A stretch of 64,000 bases of DNA from Photorhabdus laumondii subsp. laumondii (GCF_003343245.1 NZ_CP024901.1:3906001-3970000); one strand, 5' to 3'. Shown: positions 28,901 to 45,600, counted from the stretch's first letter. The notes: generated by a model from the sequence alone, not told the origin. Numbers and translations: made by a program.

Positions 28901-29861
28901 TCGCCCCTTCATCGCGAATTTCCCCCCCCGAACCTGTCGATGCGCCCGGCCAAGGAGAAATCGCCGTCGGGTGATTATGCGTTTCCACTTTCATCAGAAT
29001 ATGAGCCTGCTCCTGATGGTAATCATATGAACCGTTTTCCGCGCTAGCAAAGAAACGACCAACAGCAGATCCCTCCATCACAGCGGCATTATCTTTATAG
29101 GCTGACAGGACATAATCAGGTGTCTGCTCATAGGTGTTTTTAATCATTTTGAACAGCGATTTTGGCTGCGCCTGACTATCAATAATCCAATCAGCATTAA
29201 AGATTTTATGACGACAATGTTCTGAGTTAGCCTGAGCAAACATATAAAGTTCAACATCTGTTGGATTGCGCCCTAATTTCTGGAAAGCATCCATCAGATA
29301 ATCAATTTCATCTGAGGCTAACGCCAATCCAAGTTCAATATTGGCCGTTTCTAACGCACTGCGTCCTGCTTGCAGAATATCAATGCGCTTTAACGGAACC
29401 GGTTGCTGACGAGAAAACAATTTTTCCGCCTGTTCCAATTGAGTAAAGACCGTTTCCATCATCCGATCATGCAGCAATGATGACAATATTTGCCACTGTG
29501 TATCACTCATTTCACCACTTTGGATGTAATAAGCCACGCCACGCTCCAGACGCACAACCTGGGACAGGCCACAATTGTGAGCAATATCGGTTGCTTTGGA
29601 AGACCAAGGGGAAATCGTTCCCGGACGAGGCGTCACTAACAGCAATGTACCTTGGGGTTCATGTTCAGCCAGCGAAGGTCCATATTTTAGTAATTGTTGT
29701 AACTTTGCTGAATCAACATCACTCAAAGATGCATTAATCTCTGCAAAATGAACATATTCCGCATAAATATCATTGACCGGAAGTTGCTGTTCTTGGCACA
29801 CAGAAAGGAGTTTAGTGATACGAAATGCAGATAAAGCAGGTGAACCACGTAGAATTTTCAT
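25974..29861 (-). CDS. purL: Phosphoribosylformylglycinamidine synthase
   Basis: Fourth step of purine synthesis: converts FGAR, glutamine and ATP to FGAM. This is the long single-chain enzyme of about 1295 residues. It has an N-terminal PurS-like region, two AIRS/PurM-like halves ([36 protein letters not shown]) and a C-terminal glutaminase with the nucleophile in [14 protein letters not shown] and the His/Glu pair in PHPERV. I use the ATG at 29861 ([13 protein letters not shown]), matching E. coli. A PurR box lies 85 bp upstream. Confidence 0.97.
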   Translation of the reverse strand: MKILRGSPALSAFRITKLLSVCQEQQLPVNDIYAEYVHFAEINASLSDVDSAKLQQLLKYGPSLAEHEPQGTLLLVTPRPGTISPWSSKATDIAHNCGLSQVVRLERGVAYYIQSGEMSDTQWQILSSLLHDRMMETVFTQLEQAEKLFSRQQPVPLKRIDILQAGRSALETANIELGLALASDEIDYLMDAFQKLGRNPTDVELYMFAQANSEHCRHKIFNADWIIDSQAQPKSLFKMIKNTYEQTPDYVLSAYKDNAAVMEGSAVGRFFASAENGSYDYHQEQAHILMKVETHNHPTAISPWPGASTGSGGEIRDEGATGRGAKPKAGLVGFSVSNLRIPGFEQPWEEDFGKPERIVSALDIMMEGPLGGAAFNNEFGRPALLGYFRTYEEKVNSHNGSELRGYHKPIMLAGGIGNIRDEHVKKGEISVGAKLIVLGGPSMNIGLGGGAASSMASGQSDADLDFASVQRDNPEMERRCQEVIDRCWQLGENNPILFIHDVGAGGLSNAMPELVSDGGRGGRFELRKILNDEPGMSPLEVWCNESQERYVLAVAPEQLPLFEEICRRERAPYAIIGEATEERHLLLNDEHFDNQPIDMPLDVLLGKTPKMLRDVTTLKASGESLERRDIDLAEAVKRIMHLPAVAEKTFLITIGDRSVTGMVSRDQMVGPWQIPVADCAVTTASLDSYYGEAMSMGERAPVALLDFAASARMAVGEALTNIASAYIQDLKRIKLSANWMSAAGHPGEDAGLYAAVKAVGEELCPALGLTIPVGKDSMSMKTRWHDQGEEREMTAPLSLVITAFARVEDVRRTVTPELSTDEDNALLLIDLGQGKNTLGGTALAQVYRLLGNKTADVRSAEQLAGFFNAIQQLIAEQKLLAYHDRSDGGLLVTLAEMAFAGHCGIEADISVFDEDILAGLFTEELGAVVQIRASDRGFVESILAEHGLADCVHYLGKAQAGDDFVIFSGNTEVYRQNRSTLRLWWAETTWQMQRLRDNPACADQEHQAKQDNQDPGLNVKLTFDISEDIAAPYILQQVRPKVAVLREQGVNSHVEMAAAFHRAGFEAIDVHMSDLLSGRIGLSQFQTLVACGGFSYGDVLGAGEGWAKSILFNERVRDQFAVFFARPDTLALGVCNGCQMMSNLRELIPGAEHWPRFVRNRSERFEARFSLVEITDSPSLFLQDMVGSRIPIAVSHGEGQVEFRNRQHLEMLESNQLVALRYVNNYGQVTENYPANPNGSVNGITAVTSLDGRATVMMPHPERVSRTVNNSWHPDEWREDGPWMRIFRNARKQLG

Positions 29862-29945
29862 AGTAATCAATTCTCTCATCTTAGAAGCAAAGCTTAATAG
29901 ATGCCTAAGGGGAAATGAAGCCATTATAGAGGATTGTCACCCATG

Positions 29946-29961
29946 ACGAAACCGTTTGCGT
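29946..29961 (-). promoter_or_regulatory. PurR operator of purL
   Basis: Read on the minus strand, ACGCAAACGGTTTCGT differs from the PurR consensus at a single fixed position. It sits in the purL promoter region as in E. coli. Confidence 0.88.
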
Positions 29962-30127
29962 GACGATTATTACCGCCAATTATCCTGTCGTCAAATCATG
30001 CAAATAGTATCAATTAGGTTGCACAGCCCGTTTTTGTTCCGCAAAATGCTCAATCACTGGAAATTTAACCATAACAATATAGCGCGTTTCCACCTGGCAC
30101 CACACTGCGTTATACAGAGATAACCAT

Positions 30128-31543
30128 TTGAATAATATAAAAATAAATTATTTCGTTATCATTGTTATCGCTCTTTTTTCTGCCGCCATCATTAGTCTGA
30201 ACATCAGTTGGCCGAATAAACAGCAGGAGCAGATTAACAGGATCATTACCAGAGGAGAGCTACGGATCAGCACCATTAGCTCACCTCTGATCCATCTTAC
30301 CGGTAAGAAAGAAGCCAATGGATTTGATTACGAGCTGGTACAACGCTTTGCTAATTACCTTGGCGTCAAATTAGAAATCAAATTTAGAAAAAATATCAAT
30401 CAGTTATTTGATGATCTGGAAAAGGGTGAGGCTGATTTTCTGGCCGCTGGCCTGACTTATCATCAAGAAAGGCTGGATCAAACCCGCACAGGTCCAGCTT
30501 ACTATTCTGTATCCCAACAACTGATTTATCGCAAAGGGACTCCACGCCCTCGCTCTTTTAAAGACTTAAAAGGTAAACTGCTGGTCGCTTCTGGTTCTGC
30601 TCATGCCAGCACATTGAAAAAGATAGAAAAAGAGAATTTTCCTGAACTCGAATGGGAGGAGACACCGCAATATAACACTCGCGAACTACTGGAACAGGTA
30701 TCAGAAGGTAAACTGGATTATACGTTAGGTGACTCGATTAATGTCGCGTTGCAACAACGTACTCACCCTAATCTGGCCGTCGCTTTTGATGTGAGTGAAG
30801 ATAACCCGCTGACATGGTATTTAAAACGCATTGACGACTACAGCCTTTATGCTGCCATGCTGGATTTTTTCAGCCAGCTAACGGAAAAAAATGTCATGCC
30901 ACGGTTGGAGGAGAAATACTTTGGTCACGTCCACTCATTTGATTATTTCGATACACTCTCTTTTCTCAGTGCCATCGATAATATTCTGCCTACCTATCAG
31001 CCACTATTTGAAAAATATTCCGGTGATATCAGTTGGAAACTGCTCGCTGCCATTGCCTGGCAAGAATCTCATTGGGACCCACAGGCAATCTCACCCACGG
31101 GTGTGCGTGGCCTGATGATGTTAACCAACCAGACGGCTAAAGGGTTAGGCGTCGTTGATCGCCTTGATCCGGAGGAGAGTATTAAAGGAGGGGCGATCTA
31201 TCTGCAAAATCTAATGAAACGACTACCTGAAAATATCCCTAAAGATGAGCGCATCTGGTTTGCACTGGCAGCTTACAATATGGGTTATGGACATATGTTA
31301 GATGCCCGCAAACTGACGGCATCACAGAAAGGAAATCCCGATAGCTGGCTTGATGTCAAAAAACGGATTCCACTATTAAGCCAGAAAAAATATTATACAA
31401 ATACCACCTATGGCTATGCCCGTGGACATGAAGCTTATCGCTATATTGAAAATATTCGCCGTTATCAGCTTAGTTTAGTCGGATATTTACAGGCCAAAGA
31501 AAATCGGAAAAAATTAATTCCCCAAGAAAACCAACCAAAATAA
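30128..31543 (+). CDS. mltF: Membrane-bound lytic murein transglycosylase F
   Basis: Periplasm-facing enzyme that cleaves peptidoglycan to 1,6-anhydromuropeptides. An N-terminal hydrophobic segment ([18 protein letters not shown]) precedes a substrate-binding-protein-like domain (about residues 40-265). The SLT catalytic domain follows, with catalytic Glu in [15 protein letters not shown] near residue 313 and the GVRGLMMLT and AAYNMGYGH motifs. The start is a TTG at 30128, GAGAT upstream. At 471 residues it is a little shorter than E. coli MltF. It is divergent from purL, as in E. coli. Confidence 0.93.
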   Translation: MNNIKINYFVIIVIALFSAAIISLNISWPNKQQEQINRIITRGELRISTISSPLIHLTGKKEANGFDYELVQRFANYLGVKLEIKFRKNINQLFDDLEKGEADFLAAGLTYHQERLDQTRTGPAYYSVSQQLIYRKGTPRPRSFKDLKGKLLVASGSAHASTLKKIEKENFPELEWEETPQYNTRELLEQVSEGKLDYTLGDSINVALQQRTHPNLAVAFDVSEDNPLTWYLKRIDDYSLYAAMLDFFSQLTEKNVMPRLEEKYFGHVHSFDYFDTLSFLSAIDNILPTYQPLFEKYSGDISWKLLAAIAWQESHWDPQAISPTGVRGLMMLTNQTAKGLGVVDRLDPEESIKGGAIYLQNLMKRLPENIPKDERIWFALAAYNMGYGHMLDARKLTASQKGNPDSWLDVKKRIPLLSQKKYYTNTTYGYARGHEAYRYIENIRRYQLSLVGYLQAKENRKKLIPQENQPK

Positions 31544-31673
31544 AGTAAACAAATATAAGGCTCTAAGGAGTCAATTACAGCCATTATATATCCTCAGTTA
31601 TATTATGTTTGACAACTAATTCAGCTAACCATACTAAATTCATCGGGACACTATCTCTCTCAAAGGATAAATC

Positions 31674-34499
<2,826 letters not shown>

Positions 34500-34689
34500 T
34501 CATTTGATTACATCAGGGACAATTATAACGATTTATTTTACCTGTTTTCCAGATATATTTTCTTATTAATCCATTGGGAATAGATACCCGAGATCATTTT
34601 ATATATTTCTTGCTACTAAAATATCCAAAAAATTAACCAAATATATAATGCAATTCTATTTTATAACATTTTTATATTTCCTTTAAATG

Positions 34690-34722
34690 AATAATAAGCC
34701 GAAACAAGTTCGGCTTATTATT
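34690..34722. terminator. Perfect 14-bp stem terminator-like hairpin
   Basis: AATAATAAGCCGAA pairs perfectly with TTCGGCTTATTATT over a 5-base loop. It lies 17 bp after the end of the tail-fibre-like pseudogene and between it and tadA, in AT-rich surroundings. It lacks a long T run. Confidence 0.7.
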
Positions 34723-35301
34723 CATTTTGAAATACTAATTAAAACCCGATTGCAAAATAATCTCCATATACATAAGTATCACCAGCAGATAACTTGATTT
34801 CAGTCCCATAAGCATTAATCGTTCGCGCTGCAACCCAAGAGTTAAAAGTATTCAATGTCCCGTTAGGTGCGGCTGACATCGGAAATATCCAATCACCAAC
34901 AGGTGACATAAAAACCTTCAGACAACCCTGCTTAAAAGGCGTTGGTAAAATAACTTTGTTTATCGCTAATGGAGTAAAATTATGTCTTCCCCATTGAAGT
35001 ATTAATCCACCCGGCAGTTGTTGATAACCATTAAGTGATAAACTACCGGGGAAATTTTTGTTCGCATGACACTCTAATGAATCAGTAAAAGTCTTATTAA
35101 GGGTTGCCAAATCACCATTATCTAAGACATCCTTTCCACACTGAGTGGACATAAAATTAGCCACAACAGAGGCTATTGTCGATGACTGGCGTAGTGCCTT
35201 ATTTAATAAGTGAGTGGGAACATTATCTGGTGGAAACCCAGAATACAAACTCAAACTTTCTTCGTATCTTTCTTGGCTGACTACATTCGCATTACTACTA
35301 G

Positions 35302-36220
35302 GGTGTGTCCCGCAATAGGCTGAGATAGAATAATCTATGTGGCTCTGACTTTCGGAAAAAACATGTTATGGCTCGTTACGACCTTCCTGATGAAGCATGG
35401 GAGTTACTGCTCCCCTTATTGCCCCCTGAACATTCTCAACGGGCGGGACATCCTTATGTTGAACACCGCCGGGTTATCAACGGCATGTTTTGGATACTCT
35501 GTTCCGGTGCCCCCTGGCGGGATTTACCCGAACGTTATGGTTCCTGGAAAACCGTCTATAATCGCTTTAATCGGTGGGCAAAATCGGGGCTCATTAACCT
35601 CATTTTCAATAAGTTATTGTCAATACTGGATGAACAAGGTTTAGTTGATTGGTCAGCTATATCTCTGGATGGCAGTAACATTCGTGCGGCACATTGTGCG
35701 GCGGGCGCCAAAAAAAACATCCCGATGTCACCGAAAATCATGGCCTGGGTCGCTCTCAGGGTGGTTATGGCTCCAAAATCCATCTGGCGGTCGATGGAAA
35801 AGGCTATCCACTGAATGTGGTACTCAGTGCAGGTCAATGTCATGAAAGTCAATATGCAGTGCGCCTGCTGGATGGTCTGGGTATTCAGCGTAAAAACGGT
35901 TTTATGAAACGTCGTTCAAAAGCGGTGATTGCTGATAAAGGTTATGCCAGCCACGCATTACGTAACCGGTTAAAAAGTCAGGGAATAAAAGTGATAATTC
36001 CCTATAAATCAAATGAAAAAGCGCGGTCAGATGGACGGGTTAAATTCGACCATGAAACGTATCGAAGAAGAAATGTTGTAGAAAGATGTTTTGGTCGACT
36101 CAAAGAGCATCGTCGCATCGCCACCCGTTATGAAAAGACAGCAAGAAATTATATCGCTATGGTGAAATTAGGTTGTATCCGCTTATTTCTTAAGGCCATA
36201 ATTTAATTGAGGGACATAAC
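35302..36220 (+). mobile_element. IS5-family insertion sequence with CTAG target duplication
   Basis: A 919-bp element with imperfect inverted ends (GGTGTGTCCCGCAAT on the left; GTTATGTCCCTCAAT read inward from the right). CTAG is duplicated at 35298-35301 and 36221-36224. The transposase is in two overlapping frames. The target and frameshift organisation fit the IS5 family (IS427-like group). Confidence 0.9.
35368..36206 (+). CDS. IS5-family transposase, two frames joined by -1 frameshift
   Basis: The first frame (35368-35814) encodes MARYDLPDEAWELLLPLLPP and the DDE start DWSAISLDGSNIRAAHC. The second (to 36206) encodes GRSQGGYGSKIHLAVDGKG, AVIADKGYASHALR and RRNVVERCFGRLKEHRRIAT. A run of eight A at about 35707 in the overlap is a probable slippery site for -1 frameshifting, common in this IS group. 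The element may therefore be active rather than broken. Confidence 0.87.
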
Positions 36221-36258
36221 CTAGTAGAAAAAGCCTTAAAATCATTTTTATTACTCAT

Positions 36259-36659
36259 TTACCCTCCTCACAAAAAAACAATAGATTTCATTTGCTAAAA
36301 ATTTATTTAAATAGAAACTTTCAAATACAAAGATAACATCAATGTAAAAACAAGCAATAAACTTATTTTAATCATTATGTTATTAAAGAAAATATAACAA
36401 AATAAACCGACTCTACCTCAGCAATAATAGCATTACATATGTCCACAAAAAAATCCCAATACGTTATCTAAATAAATAATTCATGACAATAATCAGAAAT
36501 ATTATTACTTCTTGTATTCTTATAATAAATTCAACATTAACAAATAAAACTCAGAAATAGTACCCACTAAAACTTCACAAAAAAACAAAAAATAGCCCAC
36601 ATTTCTGTGAGCTATTTTTATTTCTACGACAATTATTCTGCTGATTTACAGAGAGCTAA
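36259..36659. other. Intergenic: cassette promoter region and toxin terminator
   Basis: No gene. Very AT-rich. The right-hand part contains the terminator-like hairpin of the MARTX gene; the left-hand part should contain the promoter of the interrupted tail-fibre cassette. Confidence 0.45.
36585..36620 (-). terminator. Hairpin downstream of the MARTX gene
   Basis: AATAGCCCAC at 36591 pairs with GTGAGCTATT at 36607 with one mismatch. A/T runs flank it on both sides. It is 40 bp past the toxin stop codon. Confidence 0.65.
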
Positions 36660-39600
36660 TTAGGCAAATTTTCCCTTGCCAAGAGTTACATCGGCCCATG
36701 CCGTGGCAACAGCAGCTCTCGCCTTACTGCCCAGACTCTCAATAAAACCATTATCGCCCACTGTCGGGGAAAAACTACTCATTGCCTGAATCAATGAATC
36801 AACCGCATTGTCAGAAAGTGCCGTAAATTCATACTCGCCCGATTTGTCTTTATCCCCCATCTGCGTCACTAATTTGGCACGATGACCATTAAAGTAATCA
36901 TTAAAGGTAACTGAACCCACCGATTCAAAGATCTCCTGAGCAGTGTTATCCTGAGTATGACGGTTCACTGACAGCACCAAATCATATCCACTGCGCTGGA
37001 ACCATAAGTCTTTCCAGTCAACACCATTAAACAAGATCATATCTTCTGCGTTGATATCGTTAACCCGGTTATCAATCACTTCTGCGCTGACCACAAAGCT
37101 ATCGACACCGGCTCCACCCTGGAAGCTGTTCTGATAACCGCCCAGCACTAACAAATCCTGTCCATCACCGCCATTAAACTGGCTGAACTTCGAAATCGCA
37201 GCGGCTATCAAGTGATCATCACCTTCTCCGCCATTAATCATCGCATGGTAGCCCATCAGCTTAATCGTATCATTGCCGGAATAACCATCGATCCGGTTGT
37301 CATTGCCAAATACTCTGGCAAAGTCATCGCCTTCACCTAAATCAACCCGGTTGTTATTGCCGATGGTCACCGCGTAGTCCTGACCTGCCCCAGTATCCAC
37401 CCGGTTATAGTTACCGGAAGTCACGACGTAATCCTGCCCATTACCCGCATCAATAAGGCCGCCTTCACCAAAGACAAACGTCTGGTCATTACCTTCGCCC
37501 ATAAAGACATGGTTAATACGTCCGGCTACCACGGCGGTATCATCACCATCGCCGCCAAACATCCAGTTTTCGCGCCCCATGAGAACGCCCATATCATTGC
37601 CTTCACCACCCGTAAAGATATTGGATGTTCCTAGTGAGTAATAAACATCATCACCGCGACCACCCCAGAAGTTGTTGTTATCGCCCAAATAGGCACCGAG
37701 ATCTTTACCGTCACCACCCCAGTTGAAGTTATAATTTCCCAACGACACATTAATATCGCCATCTCCTTGCAGATGACCACTGTTACGCAGGAAATCAAAG
37801 GTTTTTTGCTTCATATTGAGCAGATCTGCGGTTAGATTCTCTTTCAAATTGGTCACTAATGATTGCATCTCTGCTTGTTTATCTTTGCTAAACATCGTTG
37901 CAAACAGGTTAGGCAAATTCAGCGAATTAAAGCCAAATGCACGTTCTGCTTTGTTATTCGCTTGAGCGCTATCTCCGTTGGTGCTAACCACCGCGCCTTG
38001 TTCCTGATTTTTATCGGGCGCTTTCTCTTTCAAACCATGACTTTCCGCAAATGTCCTGACCCCATCTTCTCCCGCTTTGATGCCGGCCTCCAAACTATCC
38101 AGCAATTTCCCCGGGTTGGTGAAGGCTGCCAGTTGATCACCGCTAAATTCCTTTATCACTTCCAGCATCTCTTTTAGCATCGCCTCGCCATCAACAGGCT
38201 TGCCCGTGCGGGAAACAATACGTCCATCCGCGGTGTAATCCACACCAAAAATATCCGCCAAAGTGGTATCCGCCCCCACCTCCGATAATCGGCCAAGCAG
38301 CTTATTCTGAAGCTGACGCGGTAAATCCTGCGGGGTATAGGTGAAGGTTGTTTTCGCCATACCCGTTGCCGAGTATTGCTGGGTCATCAGACCAAACAGT
38401 GAACCCAGATTGGTATCCAAAATTGACTGAATATTGTCACCGAACGTAAAGTTCCAGTTGCCGGTCGTCACCTGAATATCAGCGCCACGCCCGCCAACAG
38501 CAAAGTTGAAGGCCAGCTTCTGATTAGCCTGACGGAATTTATCTGCCCGGCTCATTTTGCCCATTTCAATGCTATTGCCATTTTCACCTAACCACTGATT
38601 AAATTTCTTATTCAGTGCTGATTCGGCGTCATTCTGCAAACCACGGCTGCTACGTTCATGTTGTGAGTCCAAATCAAGCAACGTTTTGTAATCCACGCTA
38701 CTGGTTTGGTCTAAACCAGACATATCACGCACAAACTTCCTCGCTCCGGCAATTGTCCATTGCTGATCTTGTGCCGCTAACCAATCCTGCGTTTCACCGG
38801 AACGAGCAATACCTTTCAATACCTCAGCAATACGGGCAGTATCATCAAATGGATTGACCAACGGTGGCGTTGGGATGGATTTATCCATCATCACAATCAA
38901 GTCATTACTGCGTCCTTGATTGAAACTGACATTACGGTTACCAATAAACATCTGCGCCCCTTCAAGCGCCTGATAGCCGCCTATATCAACGCTATGTTTG
39001 CTATCACCATGACCAATGTGAACCATCACATTGTTGTCACCGAAAGCCAGCGATTTAAAACCACCGGTTCCCACTTTAATACCTACGTTCGAGGTTCCCC
39101 AATTAAGCGCCGTAAACTCTCCTTCACCGACATCCACTTGGATATTACCGGAGTAACTGAGCTGACGATGCGAGTTATCGCTGGTATTAACCTTTTCACG
39201 CTTTTGTGGCTTAATGAAAATTTCTGTGTTATCCGCAATTTCCCCTTTGGTAACCGAATCAGCCTGCGTGTACCCAACTTTAGCGAAGTCGATATCGCTT
39301 TCAGCAATACCACGACGAACCTGTTCGGTATGCGTTATCAGTTTATTCTCCGCATTCAAGCTCAATACAATTTTGTTATCAGGCGAGTTGTTAACCCATT
39401 GGTTATTTTCGTCACGGGTAAATTTACGGCCTGTTGCGTCAACCGCAACTTCGCTACTACGGGCTGACACATCACTGCGAATGCCTTGTTTATCCAATTC
39501 AGTAATAAAGCGACGCGCAAAGCCATCCCGTTTATTATCACTAATCAGTGAACAACCCACCAAACTGATGTGATCGGGTTTGCTGATGGCCTGTTTGCCC

Positions 39601-42600
39601 AGCTTAGCCGCCTGGTAAAACTGCTTTAATTTCGTCGCCAATTCATCAGCACTGTAACCACTCAGACGAATGTTATTCTGCTCTGACGTATCACGACCAT
39701 GACCGACAACCTGCCAACGTAATTTATTTGATAATTTAGCCAGATCGCCATAAACAACACGATATTTACCGTTGGCGTCGAGTTGAATAACCACGCTGGA
39801 ATCCGGGTGTTTACCCGCCAGATTAGCGGCTGCTCTGGCAGCTATCGGGTCATCTTCCATCTGAAGAATAATCTGACCATCAAAACGGGTTTCACGACCA
39901 TCAGTCTGCGGCGTTACGTCCACCTTTTGCCAGCCATCAACGGGCTTTTTCAGATGACTATCGCCGATAATCGTCGGTTCTACCCCTTTATTTGTGCCAG
40001 ATAACCCCTCTAAGTCTTCCACCGCAGGGCGGCTTTGTGGTTTTACTACCGCATACTTCTGATAAAACTCTTGAGTTTCTTTAAACGCGTTATCCAGCGC
40101 CTGATTTACCCACACCTTACCCGATTCCCCAGCAATATCCGCCAGATCCTGATAATTAGCCGTGTAGCTGTTCAGTATCTGTTTACGTTTTATCTCATCA
40201 GTTGCTTGTAGTGCCTGATAAACCACCAGACTTTCGTTGACAGAGTGACCACCATCAAATACCAAAAACGACAGCGTATTGAGATAGCTCTGCCCGGTTG
40301 AGAAGTCGGGTTGCTTGCTGGCAATATAGTCATTGAGGTGAACCATGATATTGGTCGAGCCAGACGCGCCAGTTACCACAGACTGGCCTCGCTCCAATGC
40401 ATTACTCTCAAATGCCGTTTCCCGTCCGGGAGTCAAGATCCGGCCTGCCGCGACCTTTCTACCATACAAAAAGTCGTCATGTTTATTATTCGCAGGTTGG
40501 TAGGGCAACGCCGTGCCATAATCATTGGTCTGCTTTTCCGTAATTTTTACTTTGTACTTAACATCCTCCGCATTCGTCCCGGCAGTCAGTTCAGTACTGG
40601 TTGAACGAGCTTTGGTGATCACGTTCAGATAGAAAGAATCCCCTTTTCTCTTCCAGTCAGCAACATCCATCCCCATTCCCGATGTAGTCGCCATTTTTAC
40701 CGCCAGAAACGGCACCTTAATCACAGAAAAACCATCATCAACCTTGGTCATCATGGTCTTGAAATTAGCAAAAGTCGGATCGTCCAAGAATGTTGTCACC
40801 TCAGGTACCCGGCTGAACCAAGGGCGAAAATCCTTATCAATAGCCTCGGCAAAAGATTTCATCTTTTTATCAATTGCCCCGTTACGTTTCTCACCTTCAG
40901 GATAAAGATCACCTATCCACCGCTCAAAATCTTCTACCAAGAAGTTACCTGTTCGTTCAGCGGTATTTTTCGCCTCTGGTGAAGCCGTTTTCACCAGTTC
41001 ATAAGCCAGTTCAGAATCAAAATGGCGGCCAAACAGGTTATCAATATATTGTCCAGTGGCCTTCTCTTTATTAGCATCAGTCAATAGCTGTTGAGCCAGC
41101 GTGTGCAATTCAGGATATGTTTGCAACTGGGCAACAGCATCCTTAAATAATTCTTTGGTTTTTTCATTTGTCACTTGCCCGGTAAGCCAAAGTTTTCTGG
41201 CACGTTCAATCAGCGGCTTACCTTCTGGGATAGCTTCTTGTTGTAATCGGCTGACGAAAACGATAAGGCTTTCGTTTTCGGTCTTAGGTGCTTCCCGCTC
41301 TGCTACAGAGTTAGTCTGGGTTAATGGCTTAATTTGCAAATCAGTGAGACGATTAATTTCGCTTTGTGCAATATCGCCTTTCAGGCCCACCACACGGCCA
41401 ATCCCATCGAACGATACCTGCTGTCCAAACTGCGTAACCTGCTCAGGTGCCACAGCGATCCCCAAAATCCCGGCTGACTCAGCTCTCTGGGCCTGAATGT
41501 GAGCAACCAGCTCACCCATCTCAAAACGTAAGCTTTTCACCAGTTTGCTACGTTGAGTGAATTCCTTGGGATCATGCTGCTGCCAATGCGCCAATGTTTG
41601 TTCAAGCTGCAATACATGCTGTTCATCGGGCTGCTCAACGGTACGGTTAAAAGCCTCACGCACGGCCACCAGCGCCTTACTAGGCAAATCGGTATTTATC
41701 GAACCAAGACGCCTTTTAGTCGAATCAATAAACCGCTTGTTATCCTTCTTCAGTAAGATAAGTTCTAGTTTTTTAAGTACAGAAGAATGAGATCTAGGGT
41801 TATTTCCCCCTAATCCTTGCAGATCAATACCTGAAATCGTCGGCGCTTTTCTGATTAATTCTCTGGATTTATTTAAAGTTGATTTCACCGCGCCATCGGA
41901 TGATGTTTCGGTAAACATTGACATGATCGAAGCACCGGTATTTTCTGAACGCATCCCTTTATTAAGCTGTAACCGATTGACTGCTTGTTGCGCATTATTC
42001 AAAGCAGCCAAATCTTCTGCTGTTAGTGCCAGATCTTCACTGAGCCAACCGTCAGGTTCAGCTTTTGATGCAGGATCGATATGACTCTTCGATTTCTCCA
42101 CCTCAATCGGTATATAAGCGTTTCCAGACAAACCGCTGCCCGCTGCCCCAGTGCGATCCGGTTTAGCATTATCAGCCTGTTTCACGCTTTTTGCATTCTT
42201 CTGCGCCTGTATCGTTTTATTTTCCGCCGCTGTACTATCACTTTCACCACGCTGTTTCGCTTTGTCATACGCGGTATTGGCGTCACTCACCGCTTTATCG
42301 GCTCGTTGTTTCTGTAATAATGCCTCTTCTTTTCTCTGCTCCGCTTTTTTCTCAGCGTCTACAATATCGTCGTCTGCACTATCTAGATTCTCAGCGCTTT
42401 TCGTGAAACCTACTTCTGATTTCTTAATGGCTGTTATTACTGTTTCTCGTTTATCAATAAAGTGCTGCTGTGCATCAGCTAATTTTTTCTGTGCAGTAAG
42501 TTTGGCATCATTTAATTTATTCTGGATATTATCCAGATATCCACCAGCAAACCGATTACGCCACTCATCACCTGATTTACCATCATAATTTCCATAGTTA

Positions 42601-45600
42601 TTAAGCGCACCCATACCTTGAGTCAGGGAGAATAGTTCTTCCGTGACTCCCCTAGACTCTTCACTTATTACATCACGTTGCACTTGACCATTGGTATTCA
42701 GCGCAGCCTGATTGGTTGATTCTAGTTGGCCTTGTGATTTTGAAATCGTTTTAAGCTGTTTATCTTTCTCTTGTTGCAGACGCTGATGATTTATCTCCGC
42801 TTTTTCTTTATCGCTTAACGCATTTTGCGCGGCTTTATTCTGCTTCGCATGTCTGACAACCGCATCAGCGTGTGGTGATGCCTGATCCTGAGCTGAACCA
42901 ACATTATCTCCAATCTGCAAGTCATTCTGAATAACGTTAATATCAGGCGTTTCTACCGGGGTTATTGCGCCACTCAAGTTGTTCGCCAGATCCGAACTCA
43001 CTTCATCAATTTTATCCATCTGGAAACCATCAATGGCGGAAACTTCGGTTAAATTAATCGCCCCTCTACCTTTATTGACGCCAGAAGTATTTGCCTCATC
43101 ACCACGAATCAGATAATTAATCGTCTGGCTTCCCTCTACATTGAACACAGTTTGTTTAATATTCTCAAACAGAGAAGAGAGATGACTACTTTGTGTGTTG
43201 CTCTCTGCAATAGAAAGACTGTAGAAATCACCATTACCCACCTTAATCGCCACATTATTGCGGGCATAAGAGGCATTGATCCCCAGGCCATCGCCAATAT
43301 GAATATTGGCATTACCTTTGCCTTTCATGATCGCAACATTGAGACCATTTCCCACTTTGGTATTGACGTTATATTCACCCCACACCGCGTTGACCGAAAC
43401 TCCGTCACCTACTTTGGTATTCACATTCAAGTCGCCATGTGTCGCAGTGACGCTTAAACCATTCCCTACCGTAGTGGTGATATTAGCTTTACCCTTTGCC
43501 GCGGTAACCTGCATACCATCACCGACTTTGGTGACGATATTGCCTTTACTCCACAAGGCATTAAAGCTGTCACCGTTCCCGACCTGAGTCACAATGTTGG
43601 CATCAGCTTTAGCAAGTACTACATTATTCCCATCGCCTACCTTAGTAATCACATTAGCTTTGCCCCAAGCGCCGGTATAATCATCACCGTTACCAACATG
43701 GGTGATAATGTTAGCATCGCCCTGAACTACCGTGACTTCTCGCATTCCGCCCACTTTGGTAATGATATTCGCTTTACCTTTCGCGAAATTGTAACGATCA
43801 CCATTACCAACATGCGTCAGGATATTAGCCTCACCCCAGACGGCGTTAATCCCTGTACCTTCCCCCACTTTAGTGATGATATTGGCTTTACCTTTAGCGA
43901 AACCCACGGTTGTGCCATCACCAATGTGGGTCATGATGTTGCCCACATCGGAAATAAGCAGGCCGACCGTCGTCCCACTACCCTCTTTCGTCAGAATATT
44001 GCCTTTACCTAATAGCACGGCAGCCGTCGTTGATGCTCCCATATGAGTCACAACGTTAGCCTCGGCCGCTGCCACAACCCCCATAAAACCCTTACCCACT
44101 TTGGTGACAATATTGGCTTTACCCAGTGCCAGTACGCCAGTTAAACCGTCGCCATAATGGGTCATGATATTAGCTTCACCAAACATTGCCGCCAGCGTTG
44201 TCCCGTCACCCATTTTGGTCATCACGTTCAACTTACCGGCAAGCAAGCCAATGCTGGTGCCATCACCTACATGCGAATAGATATTAGCTTCACCCACCAT
44301 CAAACCAAGCGCCAAATCATTGCCCGCTTTTGTCAGGATATTGCCCTGCCCGATCATCGCGGCAAAGGTTGAGCCATTACCGACATGGGTCATTACATTG
44401 GCCTCACCGATCATTGCTGCCAAGGTCGTCCCATCACCCACTTTGGTAGCGATATTGCCTTTAGCCAACATCAAAGCAACGCTCATCCCATTCCCAACGT
44501 GAGTAAACACATTGCCAGCGGCTATCATCAATGCCAGCGCCTTACCATCCCCTACTTTGGTAAAGATATTGCCCAGACCCCCCATCAACGCCCATGCATC
44601 ACCCTTGCCAACATGGGTAAAGATATTGCCAGCACCAATCATGGCCGCAATTGCAGTTCCATCTCCCACTTTAGTAAAGATGTTACCTGCTGCTCCCATG
44701 ACCCCTAATGTCTGATCATCTCCTACATGAGTCAGCACATTACCAATCCCAAGCATAATGCCGGTAGTATCACCGTTGCCTACTTTGGTCAGGATATTGG
44801 CACCACCCAACATCACCCCCGTCGTGCTTCCATAACCAATGTGAGTCAGAACATTTGCACCACCGCCCATCAGCGCAACAGCATCACCTCTTCCCTTTTT
44901 GGTCAGGATATTGGCACCGCCCAGCGCAATTGCTGTGGTATCTGATATTTCATTATCACCCGAAATATGCGTGATAATGTTGGCTCCCCCGAGCATGCCG
45001 GAAACCAGATTATCTCCGCCAAGCTTGGTCAACACATTAGCACCCCCCAAAAGTAACGAAGAAATACTCCCTTTACCTTTTTGGGTCATGACATTAAAAC
45101 CGCCGGCACCTAACCAATTCGCGCTGCCCTTACCTATTTGGGTATGGGTGTTATATCCCCCCAACATGACGACCCGGCTATCGCCATTACCTTGGTGGAT
45201 TGAAATATTGCCAATCGCCAAAAGACGAGCCAGATACCGTCCATCACCGACACGCACCAGAACGTTTGCCGCACCACCAGCGTAAACATCCATTTCCCCA
45301 TTCCGGCTTTGGTGAACAAGGACATTCGCCAAACCTGCACCACGGAATGTCAGATTGCCATCTATGCCACTTTTTTCGATGATATTGGCAGCACCTGCGC
45401 CTTCAAAATGCGTATTACCAGATCTCGAACTATGAAGAATGACGTTAGCAATCCCATCACCTTCAAAATTAACATTGCCATTTATTACACTGGATTTAAT
45501 AAGGTTTCCGCCACCCATACCGCTAAAATTAACGTCACCGGAGCTATCACCGATATTCGAAGATGATTTCACCCATTCCTGAAGACTATCTTCTTCAATA

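Larger units (their letters stand above)
34739..36258 (-). pseudogene. Tail-fibre-like cassette interrupted by an IS5-family element
   Basis: The start (MSNKNDFKAFST, ATG at 36258 with GGAGGG upstream) and the rest (SSNANVVSQERYEESLSLYS to the C-terminal end at 34739) are separated by the IS at 35302-36220. Removing the IS and one CTAG copy rejoins the frame. The C-terminal part, GYQQLPGGLILQWGRHNFTP to DTYVYGDYFAIGF, is a gp53-like tail-fibre end. This is the only cassette of its family on the left side of the MARTX gene and the only one on the minus strand. Confidence 0.88.

Noticed and set aside
40050..41900. Calling the MARTX effector a RID (Rho-inactivating) domain because of GGHS
   Set aside because: RID needs a catalytic cysteine after the histidine. 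I see no cysteine in the region, and the spacing to the protease domain is too short.
43200..45200. A CRISPR array or DNA satellite, suggested by regular repeats
   Set aside because: The period is 57 bp with protein-level conservation (19-residue B repeats), and the frame stays open throughout.
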